DNA of 64,000 nucleotides from Stratiolaelaps scimitus (Eukaryota > Arthropoda > Arachnida > Mesostigmata > Laelapidae): NCBI GenBank assembly GCA_019614645.1, contig JABWDB010000008.1, positions 2,976,001-3,040,000 of the forward strand, given 5' to 3'. The position numbers and the translations under genes were made by a program. The first letter of the stretch is position 1. Every line of letters starts with the position of its first letter. Of this stretch, positions 27,132 through 39,530 are shown piece by piece. The notes below the pieces were generated by a model. It ran no database searches and had not been told where the DNA came from. It was given only the letters and a program-made list of their open reading frames with translations.

Positions 27132-28240
27132 CCACAACTGTGTTTGTGAAATTAGAATGAATTGCTGCTGATTACTGGGCGCCTTCGAAGCAAGCGTAGG
27201 CGAAAATTGAATTAGGTAGATTGGTAACAAGATGCGGTGTATATAAAGGAGCGAGCACTCATTCGTGCTAACGGGCAAATACAGGGGAAAAAAACTCCAG
27301 CTCTCATTATTTTCGAAATTAGTACTTTCGTTGTCAACTCAATGTCAGCTCCCTTCAATTGCACCAATTATGTTCTTACCTAATGAGGATTCGTTAGCTC
27401 GAACGTGAGGCACGATTGGAGCGTTCCAATTTATGGCTTATATCATTGATACGCATCAACTAACTAAACAGCTTCCAGGTCACTAGCAAGTGGATTCACG
27501 AAATACTCTTTGAGACGTGGCTCACAAATGCTTACCGCAATGTAAACTTCTCGAGTTTCGAGATCGCATTTGAAGAGTGCGGTGTACTCAGTAATTCTCA
27601 GTCGTTTGAGAAGGCAACAACTAAAGACAAAATAGCAGCATTGGCTTCACACAGAGCCGCCCTCACATTTCGTTCTGAGGAGGCGAACGGGGATGTGAAT
27701 TCTTGAAAGACTGATTGGAAGAGTTCAATCCTTAGTTGGGGACTGGGAGTTCTTACATCGTTAATCGACCTATGCTGCTAGCATTTATCATCGCAGGAAT
27801 ACCACTGTTGCCATGAATGGGGGTGGTCGCTGTAGCCTCGCGGCCTACAAAAGGTGCATATGAGGAGAGGGTGCTAGGAGTTGCCTGAAGCAGAGCGATC
27901 TATATGAACAGCGTACGACGAGGTTCTCGCATAGCTCGAGAACGATGTTGTTTCGCTGACAGCCCAGTTCTCGCGTATATCGGCATGGTCTCAAACTCAC
28001 GAATCTGTACTTTTTCGACAAGTCTACCCTTTCCCTCGATGGCAGCACTATTTCGTGTTACGCACATCACTGCTCATTAAGGGATGATCTTTTCCAAATT
28101 TCGACCACACGATTTACAGTTGTCCTCTATCAAATTGTCTGTATGGATTCTATTGGTGTGTACTGATTTGGAACACTGCGCAGTGATTCCGGTCATTGAT
28201 GTTTACGTCTAACAAGCATATTCTTTTGTAACTCCCACAG

Positions 28241-29075
28241 CCATAAGCACGATGAGAAGTACTGGTCTGAGGCATCAGCTGAAACCTGGGCGAAGGAAAT
28301 GGCCGGAGTGCGTCTGATTATGGAGCGTTTCTCTAACATCACTGACAATTCTATAGTGGGCGTCCGGGCCCCCTATCTCCGAGTGGGCGGGAACAACCAG
28401 TTCTTCATGATGGAACAGCAGGCGTTCTTTTATGACTCGACGATCGCGGCCCCTCTATCAAATCCGCCTCTCTGGCCATACACACTCTACTTCCGAATGC
28501 CTCACAAGTGTCACGGCAACGGACAGAACTGTCCCTCGCGATCGCACGCCGTCTGGGAGATGGTGATGAACGAACTGGATCGTCGAGACGATCCGTCGTT
28601 CGACGAAGAGCTAGCTGGATGTGCTATGGTCGACGCATGCTCGAACATTATCTCTGGCGAGCAGTTCTACAACTTCCTCAACCATAACTTCGAGCGACAC
28701 TACAAGACGAATCGCGCCCCACTGGGTCTGTACTTCCACGCTGGCTGGCTTAAGCTCAATCCCGATTATCTTGACTCGTTCATCCAGTGGATTGACGAGG
28801 TTCTCGACAAGAACGATGTCTATTTCGTAACAATGACGCAAGTACTCGACTGGATCCAGAAGCCCACCGATAATGCAGGTGTGCGTGATTTTGCCCCGTG
28901 GAAGGCGAAGTGCGACGTCAAGGGTCAGCCACTTTGTTCTCTGCCTAACGCCTGTCCGTTGACAACTAGAGAGTTGCCCGGTGAAACGATCCGACTTCAT
29001 ACGTGCCTTGAGTGCCCGCAGAACTACCCATGGGTCGAGGATCCCACCGGAGACTACTATGCCTTCAAGAAATAA
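28241..29075 (+). CDS. Chitin deacetylase alternative terminal exon 3b: catalytic domain
   Basis: This exon is exactly as long as exon 3a (835 nt), enters in the same phase and again begins with the His that completes HSITH. It therefore substitutes for exon 3a when exon 2 is spliced past it. Motifs 3, 4 and 5 and the C-terminal Cys pattern are intact. Most of it is nearly identical to exon 3a in DNA: about 4 differences, all synonymous, lie in the 375 bp corresponding to 25897-26271. Two patches are strongly diverged. Between motifs 3 and 4 it has Asn320, Phe323, Gln327, Ala329 and Phe331. In the region at 457-490 it has Asp457, Tyr462, Thr465, Met466, Asp471 and others. Insect CDA2 (Vermiform-type) genes are known to make isoforms from alternative exons. 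Here the alternative unit is the whole terminal exon. A separate downstream gene is unlikely because no other 5' exon is seen. Confidence 0.93.
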
Positions 29076-29382
29076 GAGGATCGTAAAACATTGAATTCGT
29101 GAAGGGAGGACATGGTTCATGACCTGACCTCGTAACTCAAGTTACACTTGTGCGCTAGGCTGCTAATTAGCAGACTTCAGCAACAATAATGCAGTTTGAG
29201 AAAGAGGAAATTAACAACGAAAAGGCAGTGAAATGCACTGGAATGCCGTAGAAGAAACTCAATAGACAGCATAAACTATACACCATGGTCAGTCAGGGTT
29301 AATATGAAGATGATGATAATTATTAGTTTAGTATATTATGACGATTATTATATATAATTATTTTCAAATGTACTATTTCAGG

Positions 29383-29417
<35 letters not shown>

Positions 29418-29521
29418 CAGTACCAACGACTGTCACCGAGAAAGACGTTCTGCAAGCGATTAATATAATAATAATAATAATAATTATAATAATAACACTG
29501 ATCCCGGGCAAGCCTTCAGAG

Positions 29522-29538
29522 TGTAAATATTGTAAATA
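29522..29538 (+). promoter_or_regulatory. Tandem Pumilio-type (UGUANAUA) elements in the isoform B 3' UTR
   Basis: Two TGTAAATA octamers at 29522-29529 and 29531-29538 keep the one-base spacing found at 27069-27085. The second overlaps an AATAAA poly(A) hexamer at 29535-29540. A potential 7-bp hairpin (ACGCTGC with GCGGCGT, loop CTCAAA) follows directly at 29545-29564. The match to the PUF consensus is seen directly; regulation is inferred. Confidence 0.6.
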
Positions 29539-29585
29539 AAATAAAACGCTGCCTCAAAGCGGCGTCATTTCTATATAATAATAAA
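29535..29585 (+). terminator. Poly(A) signals for the isoform ending in exon 3b
   Basis: AATAAA hexamers occur at 29535-29540, 29540-29545 and 29580-29585, about 460-510 bp after the exon 3b stop codon. Confidence 0.55.
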
Positions 29586-31356
29586 TAGTCGAGGTTGTGA
29601 AATCTCGAAGGGTTCGGTAACTGCTACCTAAATGATGCAATTGGTTTCAATAGGTGTCTGCCTGTCTGCCCAGAAGGTTGGATATTGGACATTAAAATTT
29701 ATCGTCGTAAGCGGCCACTCTTAAATTTAATGCTAAAATGTATGATTTACATTTTGAGTAATAGGCATAAAAATAACCTGACAAATTAACTGGGACGTGT
29801 GTGTGTGTGTGCATTCAGAATAGCCTCCTACCATAATGGCACTGACCATTTGGAGCCTCCACAACGACAGATGGTTGAATTCCTTGAACATTTGTCACAC
29901 ATGGATCCCGTCGTAATTCAGAATTGTGGTGTTATTTTTCATTACATAGCCAGTTGGTGGATGGTGACCCTCTGACCTTCGCAGGGTAGATGTCCTTTTG
30001 GGGGCAGGTCGTCTTGTCAAATCGTCTTACTGCACGACACCACTAGGCCCCACATGGCAAAAGTGAAGTCAAAGGAGGCTCTCGAGGAGCTAGAATGGGC
30101 GGTTCTTCGCGCACCCTCTGTATTCCCCGGACCCAGCACCGACGGATAAGCACCACCATTTTTCGCTCACTGTCTAATCAAGGAAACAGCGAAATCTTCA
30201 TCACTGATGCGATGTCGATAACGACCTCGAAGCATTGTTCACCAAATAGAAGCTGCATTCTGTACGATAGATTAAAAAGTCAGTTCATGTTTTAGACGTT
30301 TCATCTGTGTTGAATACGACGGGAACTTACCTTCTGATGTATGCTGTACGTGATCGTTTCCCGTCATATTGCTCATTGTAGACAGACAGGTCGAATCGTA
30401 AACTCGTTGAAAGACCCGATTATTGTTGTAAAGGTAAAGCGTCATTGGTTTATGAAAGGAACTGCAATTTTACAATGCTTAAGTCCTCTTAAATCGTTGT
30501 AGGATCGACTATTTGCACGGACTTCGGATCAAGTTGATGCAACCGCAATTCGCTATTTGCTCGCTTCCATTCAAAAAACACGACAACCCGTGTCAGCAGG
30601 CGACAAGGCACTAAAACAAAGTGCAGCAGATGACCGAGCGTCTGCAGACTGCGAACTTCGACCGAAGAACGATTTGCGGTCACTGTTTTCTAGAATAAGC
30701 GCAGACCGATCCTCCAGTTGCCAAGGATGAATGAATAGAGGATGATTAGCATACTGTGCTGCTGCTGGCCCAAAGCTGCTCTGTTTACGAAGAAGTTCGG
30801 ACGATCTAGATGAAGATCCTGTTCGGGAGTGTAACGACAATGAGAAACATAACACGCTTCTACTTGTGAAGACAAACTTCGATATAAAATTCGATCTAGT
30901 GAAATACGTACTCGATTGGTGCAGCACTCCTTTGAGTGATTGCTTCGTAAAGAAATAGAGAGTCTGTAGATAGAGAGGGACGGGCTATGCTCCTCCGCGT
31001 CCTCCAGAACGTGTTCTTCGTTAAGATTCTTCTGTGAGGAGGATGTCACGTGCAGCAGAAGGACCGTTGTACTCACCCACGGGGGCTCTCAGTGTCTGTG
31101 TGTGTGTGTGTGCGTTTGGCTATGTCTGAGCGTACCTCCATGTCCGCAGCAGTGTGCTGTTCTGCATGTGGTGGCAAATGTTGAAAAAGGCAGTGATACA
31201 TGCACGCACTCATGTGGCGGGACGATGCTAGACACTCGAGCAGTGAGGCAATCGGCCGCTATCCAGCCACACTCTGAGACACACATCCTGGCCAAATCTG
31301 AGCCTTTCCCCGGCGACAGTGTGCGTTAAGCCGGCTGGCCGAGTGTGAGTGAGCGT

Positions 31357-31616
31357 GTGGAGGGCGAGGGCATTAGGTAGAGGCGGTGACGCCCCCGCAG
31401 CGACGACAAATGTTTCGCATGAGCGAACAAAGAGAGCGAAGGTCAAAGAAGTGTATTATAATAGCATTCGGTCAGTGCGGCTACGAGAGCATGGTGGCGA
31501 CGCGTGTGCTGCTCACTGACACACTGAAAGAGAGACATGACAACAGACTGAGATGACATTCAAGAATTCAAGGCTAAAGGGGTCATTGCCTGCAGCCGAG
31601 GGAGGATGACACGAGG
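31357..31616. repeat. Patch sharing short sequence blocks with 53009-53884
   Basis: GTGGAGGGCGAGGGCAT at 31357-31373 is identical to 53009-53025. A collinear set of words, ATTCAAGGCTAA (31566-31577), GGGTCATTGCC (31580-31590) and a GAGG-AGGA-GACACGAGG segment (31598-31616), recurs at 53684-53752. CCCGCAG plus CGACGACAAATGTTTC (31394-31416) resembles 53861-53884. The reading frame is not preserved between copies, so this is not a shared coding exon. Confidence 0.5.
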
Positions 31617-34612
31617 TCGAGAGAGGCAGAGATAGAGGGTAAGGGACAGAGATATGAACAATGACTACACCAGGTAACCATGTGGCCAACCAACCTTAAT
31701 AGCAGCAGCAGCAGCAGCGGACGTTGGTGGGCGGCACTGTGTGTGTGTGCGTCTCAAATCGTGTACTCTCTCTCTTCTCTGAAGCAGAGGTGTTCGCACA
31801 TGCCAACAGCCTGACCATGACGAGGGTAGCTAGCAACAGGATCAGTGGACACAGAGATACGCGGACGTGGAAACACCGTTGACAACAGCTGGAGGACAAG
31901 AACAGACGACACATGACATATTAGCCATCAAGTCGATACCATCCGACCCAATCGGATAGGACATCGGATGGAACGACAGTATTGGCAAATGAAATAGCAG
32001 CGACAAGCGTTAAGGCGAAGTCAACAGTGATGGGCCATCTCATCGAATTCTGTCACAGGGAAGCGATGAAGACGATCAGTTGCGGTGACGTCTAAGGAAC
32101 AACGAAATATAACACGAGAGGCTGACTGCATCAGAATCAGCCGACTTGATTAGGAAATGCAGGATGCCCGAGCACAATTTGCTTAGCATTCAAATCCAGT
32201 TCGGCGGACAACGGTACGCAACGAATTGACGTTTGCTTTCGTTGATGGCTGACCGAAAGCGATTCAACGTTTCTTATATTCCGATAGTTCTAACTGGTGG
32301 CAGAGATGACGTGGGAGGGTGTATGTAAGTCTACTTTCAGGCCCATTCAACGTACCTCCCTTCGGATGACTCAGTAGCAGCTGAGCATCACTGAGTGCCA
32401 TGCTTAACAGAATTAATTTCCTACGTAAAGTCATGACATCGACCGATCGACCTGTCGACATCTTAGTCTTCTCTAGGTACCGTATTACCATCGTACCCCA
32501 TGTATCATGTTGTTTCAGGGTTCTGACCACAAGCGCTATCAATCAATTTATCTATAATATCTATGTCGCGGGTTCACGAACCGTTCGAACGCGCCATTCA
32601 GCATGCGATTTTCAGCGACGTCTTGTTGTTGTTCTCGAGGAAGCTTGCCGCTTGTGTTCATAATTGACTGTTGCCACACCCGGAGCGGCGGCGCTTGCGA
32701 GCTCCAAGGCGTGTGTCTGTGTCCTTGGCCCACTGTTTGCGTGTATAACTCTCAAGGACTCTCTCGTGACAGCTGCTCGTTCATCCCGTTCGTCCGCTGC
32801 CGGATTCGCTCTCCCTGACCCTGAATGTACAACGCTGTATCTATCTGTCTATCTGTCAGGTGACGTTAGTGGCTCGTGCAAGCTCCACGTGTGTGAGCCG
32901 ATAAAACTTCCACCGGCTGGTCTCTCTCTCTCTCGCTCTCTCTCTTGTCCGAGTTCCCGTTCGCCTCTTCCCCTCGACGTCCCTTTGGCGAACGCCGTGC
33001 GGCACAAGTCTGCATGCTCTGCCCAGCCGCGGCTGGCTCAACCCGCCACCCTCGGCGACGACCCGACTCCGACTCCGCTAAAGGAAGTACGGCCAAGCTG
33101 GGAAAGGGCTACGAGAGTGATGTACAACAGGCGACGATCGGGACCTACCCTTCAACTTAGTGCAGTATGCCGGCACGCCAGTCATGTGCATGCATGCGTG
33201 CTTAAAGTCGTTTAGCGGAATCAACAGCTGAGTAACAATGGGTGTGTGTGTGTGTAAGAGAGAGAATCAGAGCCGGGAGGGCGCCTGTACATTGTACACG
33301 TGGAAATATAATCGATTGCTCCCTTTGAATGGATTCTGTACGAAGTAGATGAGCGCATAAATAGGCTAGACTATAACAGCGGCATCATCGTAAGCAGCCG
33401 CAGCAGCAGAAACACGCGGTATGGATGAAACTGCTGAACCGCAGTTATTATATCAGATACCATATGATTTCGGATTGATACGCATTGATGAATTGACTTA
33501 GTGTGGTATTTTTCTTCTTTATATTATTATATTATGTTCATTAGCTCTAATTATGATCACTGATCCGGCATGCGTGTTATCAACAGATAGATACAATTAT
33601 CGATTTGTCATCTACCCATATTAGATATATTTTTTTTTACCCCAGGTTTTCCGTGCCTGGAAAACCTCTAAAAAAATAAATGTTACCTTAACGAAATCAT
33701 GCTGCGTACGCCAACGTAATGTATACGATGGAGTATCTTTTCGACAATTTCAATTTCTAATTTCTACATCATCGAGACCTATAGCAATATGTACCTAACA
33801 TTGAACACACTATGCAAATCAAGGTCATTTACATTATTACGTATTTATTTCGTCGTCATATGTTGTCAGCCTCGAAACTATATTTCGGGCAGAAAAAGTT
33901 GAACAGATTACAAACTTCTCGCAGCTGTTGTCGTCATTTATATAATAATAATAACAATAATAATATTTATTATTATTATTATTATTTGTTGTTCTCGTCA
34001 TCTTATATATATTTATATATACTGGTATATATCGATTTGTTGATGTTCACCTTATTAATATTGTCATTATTATTAATAATATGTTCTGTTTACCGATAGG
34101 TTACAGGCTCAATGATTTCTCAGCTGTGTTTTCTCTCTCTCTCTCTCATTCTTATCTACTGGGCGCTGCTTCGCACAGCGATCAGAATCTTTCGGTGGGC
34201 ACCTTTCCTCGCTTTCTATATCCATAGTGGTTTTTTTTTAATTAGAAGCATCAATCACTGATGTCCTTCTGAGTCTCTGAGTTGTTGCCCCCGTGTTGTT
34301 GCCTTTTGTAACCATAAGCACCCGCTCGCCGGCGTTCACATTTAAATATGTACCGATATATAATCCATATCCTTTATTCCACTGCCGCGCCTCATATAGT
34401 ACTAATAGTAGTACATAATAATAATTATAATAATGATACTCTTATTACTTATTATGATGATGATTAATTATTATTACCTCTCACTCTCCCCTCTCTCTCC
34501 TTATCTAAAATACGATCATTACATATTGTTCTGCCTGTCTGCATGCTTGTTCTTTAATTCATCTCCGTCGTGTACTAGGTCATATATGGTGGACTAAATA
34601 AATATATATATA

Positions 34613-34618
<6 letters not shown>

Positions 34619-34662
<44 letters not shown>
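34619..34662. repeat. AT microsatellite
   Basis: About 44 bp of uninterrupted TA repeat, preceded by further AT and CT tracts from about 34600. Confidence 0.9.
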
Positions 34663-34667
<5 letters not shown>

Positions 34668-37600
34668 CTGTACGTGCTGTCTATATCTAAATAGTAAAAG
34701 GCCAGATGAGCGGCGTTCAAAGAAAAAACCAGCCGTCACTAGTTTCCCGCTGCATTGCCTTATTCTCTGTTCGTATTATTTTGCCTTGCGTCCTCCTCCC
34801 CCCAGAAATATCTATCTCTGTTTTATGAGTGATGTTTCTTGGCATCTCTGTCTATCAGTCTGTCTTGGTCACAGATCGTTGCCTCGCCAACGGCGACATC
34901 CGACTCGGCCCGACGGCATTAAGAGCAATAGTAATAATTATTATAATAACTAACTAACTAACTAACTAATAGCTAACATATATTGATCACTTGTTGTATC
35001 AGAATCATCATCATCAGCATAATCGGCAAGATCCTATTCAGTATGAGTAGGCAGCAGTAATCCGGCTGCTGCTCCTTCAGCTTCGGCTGCCCCTTACGAC
35101 GACGAGTACCACTACAACCCCCAGATGTATGATCATCAACTACCCCACTATCTCCCACCTACATCTCTCTCTCTCTCTCTTTCTCTCGTTCTCTACCCAT
35201 CTATCTCCGATTTTCGCTTTCTCACGGCGTTATTTTCACAAAGTGTGACACAGATGTTAGCAGATGGCCCCAGGGGGTCGTCGTCATGTGCCGCCATCTA
35301 GACTGAGCGTCCGTTATTACCAACCAGTAGCAGCGATAGCAGTTGTAGTGATCGTGTGATGTCGTTTGCTCGTATGGTATCGTCATCGTCCGCGGTTGTT
35401 GGCAGTTCTACGTGTGGGGTGTACGGATGCTATATCTTCCATTCATCAACAACACTATTATTATTACTATTATTATTATTATTATCATCATTATTCATCA
35501 TCCCGATATCGTCGTCATTATTGGGACGCATATGCTACGCTTATATCGTTACAGGTTACAGGCTAGTGTTTGATCATGACATTTCCGTCGTACCATCAAC
35601 GTCAGCAGCAGCGTCACCATCATCATCAATCCGTGTTCATTATGTACATGTGACATTTTAAAATATGCCGAAATTTTTCCGACTCTGATGAGCGTGCCCC
35701 ATTGTCATTTGTTGCTTGTTGTTAGTTTTCTCTCGAGTATCGAGCATTGTTCTTCTCAGATCTTAGAGATTATTTTTGTATTCTACGTGAGCATCGACGT
35801 GGCCATCAGAGCCGTGGGGTAGGGCCTCGGAAGAATGTGGATGGACGTACGGGTGCTATGCGAGGACCAAGGGCCCTAAAGTCGTTTCACGGGATCAAGG
35901 CAGGGAAATTGGACAGTTGGGTCACTGGACGAGAATCGTACAACACTTTAGTCATTTGCCCTTCGAATAGATACATTCCTCATGCAGTAGTAGTAGTAGT
36001 GGTAATAATAATAGTAATAATATCAACCGATTCTATGATGTTCTTTTTTCTGTCGCTTGCCACACGCTTGAATTGATTTAATCAACCAATATCAACGTGA
36101 ACGTATTGTTACAATAGAATGTATAGAGAGAGTTACACGGTACGCATATGTCACTGTCGACATTCGTTTTTATATATTCTTTAGCATCATAAGGTAACGC
36201 ATCATGTTTCGTCCACAGAGCAGTTGTAGTAGTGATAGTAGTGATATTGTCATTTTTATTTGTGTCAACACTGTACCGTCATTATTCATTCATCCATTGT
36301 CGATGTATGTATATACTCCTTCTGGCTATATTCACATATATATATATGTATATATATATATATGTTATATTTTTTTTCTTACATATATGTTATATCTACA
36401 GTTGACCCTTGTGTCGCGATATTCGCGCTCGAGAGAGAAAAGGGCAAAGCGGTGAAATGGGTGAATGAAATGAGACTTTCCGAATATATCCATAGAGATA
36501 GAATAATAATAATAATAATAATAACAATAACAATAATGATATTGTTGGCTTCCATAGGAGGGGTCTAGGCTGCTCTGAGAAAGCCTGAATAGATAGCTTG
36601 GCTGTTCGCTAGCCGATAACACGGACGTTATCAGACGACCCACACAACTCGTGGGGTGGGGGGAGCGGGATTTCAGCAAGGAATCAACTAATTGGTACCT
36701 GGACACACATATCTAATCGTTGATCAACAATTCTTTGCCTATGCGGGATTATTTCAATGACGTTGGCTGTTGTGATGGTGTTTATGATCGAACCGCTGCT
36801 ATCGGCTTGAGTTTCGTTGATGCCGTGATGTTTTCTCCTCGTGTATGCTCCTGGTTGTCTTTGCAAGGACGACTCAGGCGTTCGTGTCTTTCAATGAATC
36901 TGTATATTATGCGATGTTGTTGTTGTTGCTGTTGTTGTTGTCTGTCCTATTTCATCAACGACGAGATCCGTATCGTCGGCATGGCTCATACACTACGTAT
37001 TGTTCGTGTGACGTCGTCCAGGCGGGCAGTAGTTGCAGCCAGTGGTCAGTGTTATTGTTGCTTTCAGTACAAGTATTCTCTCTCTCTCTCTCTCTCTATG
37101 TGATCGTTCAATATCACGATGCGACCAGTACTGGTCGAGTTGAAATCGACTAACGTAATCATAATTCGAACATGTGTGAGTATTTTCTGCAGTGTTTACA
37201 TCGGTCTGTTTCCCTTGTAGTAGTAACAGTGATAGTAATAGCAGTTGCTGTTGCCGTAGCTGAAGTAGGAGCAGTACTAATAAGCGTCGTCATTCGTGCG
37301 GAGAGTCAGCCCGAGAGCAAAAAAAAAGCTTTACTTTCCGTAGTTATATCAGTGCAATATCAGCGCAGTGTTTACATACGCATGCATCCACCCCTCTATC
37401 AGCTTGTAGTTTGTCATAGCAGCAGTAATCAGTGCACTCGCATTCGCGCTAATTAGACAGCCGCATGCGACCCTACCCACACACAGCACAATGTCAAAAA
37501 CGATTCCACACTCATCGATACCGCCGCTGGCGCCGCCGCCGTCCGTTCAGCGTCGTCCAGATGAGGACATCTGCGACCACACATGTACATATCGATTCAT

Positions 37601-39037
37601 TACTATAGCCTAGTTGTAGTCATACGCATCTTCGTCATCGGCGTCCACCGTATGGACGTCGTCAATCGTTATCAACCACCATAAAATCCACCTGCCGTGA
37701 CAAAAGATTCGATGCTTAATGCACTCACGAGCTCTACACGTTCTCAAACGAATGCTTCATCGTGGACGGTGCGATATCGAGAAAGCCGCCAACAACAACA
37801 ACAACAACAACAATAAAGAAAAAGAAAAAGAAAAACTCACATGTTCTCTGTTCGCTTTGTCGTAGAAAGTTTTTCAATTGTTTCATGCAATCGTCAATGA
37901 TCGTTTTTTCGTCGCTCGAATCAACTGGATATAATAACATATTGTTCAAGTCGTCCATTCATTGTGTGTTCCACTTTGTCGTGTAAACGCGCGCCACGAT
38001 TTTGAGCTCATTGCGTGAGCTCAAATGAAGCCGAAGAGATCAAACAAACCGCTCGTTTCTCTTTAAGAAAACAAACTCCTATGGCTCTCTATCTAACCCC
38101 ATTATTATTATAAGTATTATTATTATTACTATAATTTAATAGTATTATTCTTTCGCGGCATTTTTACTTTATTATGAAATACAACACTCCCGTTACTGGC
38201 CCGATTTATTAGGCAAGCGTTACTAGAACAGTCTGGCAATAAATCTCTCTCTCCCAACCTCTACCTAGAATCGTTAATCGTTGCCGCTCCTCGAAAGAGA
38301 GGCGTTTTACGTAGAAGGAATCCTTTATGTTGAATATTTCATATATATATATATATATATACTCGTATGTATAGTAATCAAGCTGATTGTTTTTTGTTTG
38401 ACGTTAAGTATCTACAGACGAGACCATTGGTTGTTGGATAGATTATAGTTTATATATCATGGTTATTAGTTACTGGCTCTCTCACTCTCTTTCTCTCTCT
38501 CTAACCAACAAAAATCTAGGGACCCTTTTCAATGTAAGATCATCTCATGTATAATCATCGACAGTCATTTATGTGGACGATAATTTTCGTGGGCAATCTT
38601 CGTAAGTCGTAAGTCTCATCAGATTTATACCACTTCGAAACACGTACGTAGTGCTTTATCACGCCTTACACCGCTTGGCCACTGCAGTTATTTCAGTTGT
38701 CACAGCCCACCGAGTCCACTGAGTTGCAGTTCATTTTGTCACCAACACGACCAGCTGGTACGAAACAGATGTCAAATGTCAATGTCACATATTGAGACTT
38801 CTAGAGAACGAGTACGTATGTGGTCTCAACAGTCTCGGTTGAGTGGGGCCCACCATTACTGAGTCTTGCGCGCTCATCGATTAGTAAGTGGTTATCGTTA
38901 TCCACCCGCCGTACCTTGCGCTCGCTTGGAGACTGAGCAGTCGGCTCTCGGGTCCCTTAACCACCGGTAATATATATATATATATATATATACCGCCCAT
39001 TCACATTGACGCTAGTTTGCCAAGCCCATATCAGGTC

Positions 39038-39082
39038 AACTCTCTCTCTCTCTCTCTCGCTCTCTATATATATATATATATA
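39038..39082. repeat. Compound CT/AT microsatellite
   Basis: A CT run (39041-39065) passes directly into a TA run (39066-39082) and then back into CT-rich sequence. The same arrangement recurs at 39446-39530. Confidence 0.85.
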
Positions 39083-39445
39083 CTCTCTCTCACTCTCTAT
39101 CTTTCTCTCTCACTCTCGAGCATATCACGACTATCGTTACAATATCCTCGTTACGATATCCCCTTTCTTTCGTTAGAAATCTCACATTTAGGTATGAAGA
39201 CACGGACGAAACGTGAAGCGCGTTCCGCGTGCAATCCCTAATCCACACAGATAGCCAACAACATCCCAGATGAACGACCACCGCGCGTCGGCAGATAAGC
39301 TTGGCACTCGGCGGGGTCACCGGATATCAACAATCCAACTATCTGACCACTGCGCCCCGTATCGCACACACATAAAACGATGATATACGATGGGTCACGT
39401 CAATGATCGCTCGCTAATCAATACGAGAAATTACATTTCCCAATC

Positions 39446-39453
39446 TCTATCTC

Positions 39454-39496
<43 letters not shown>

Positions 39497-39530
39497 CTCT
39501 ATATATATGTGTATATATATATATATATAT
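39446..39530. repeat. Compound CT/AT microsatellite
   Basis: A CT run of about 55 bp with few interruptions is followed by an AT/GT run of about 30 bp. Confidence 0.85.

Larger units (their letters stand above)
26542..28240 (+). other. 3' UTR of isoform A and spacer/intron before exon 3b
   Basis: The first 600 or so bases form the 3' UTR of the isoform using exon 3a. It contains CCA/CTA repeats (26965-26993), a conserved terminal element at about 27063-27110 and a poly(A) signal at 27126-27131. The rest, to the acceptor CCCACAG at 28234-28240, acts as intron for transcripts that skip to exon 3b. No separate gene is visible. Confidence 0.7.
29076..29590 (+). other. 3' UTR of the isoform using exon 3b
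   Basis: The sequence has diverged from the exon 3a 3' UTR except for scattered short similarities (for example around CCATGG at 29283) and a clear match near the end: CAGAGTGTAAATATTGTA at 29517-29534 against 27064-27081, followed by similar CGCTGC...GCGG sequence. AT-rich repeats lie at 29383-29417 and TAA repeats at 29463-29496. Confidence 0.65.

Noticed and set aside
28299..29075. Exon 3b as an independent tandem chitin deacetylase gene
   Set aside because: It begins with a splice acceptor in the same phase as 3a, lacks its own Met, signal peptide, chitin-binding domain and motif 1, and no extra upstream exons lie between; alternative splicing from exon 2 is simpler.
32664..33215. 183-codon plus-strand open frame
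   Set aside because: Driven by CT repeats and GC-rich sequence, with overlapping frames on both strands and no domain.
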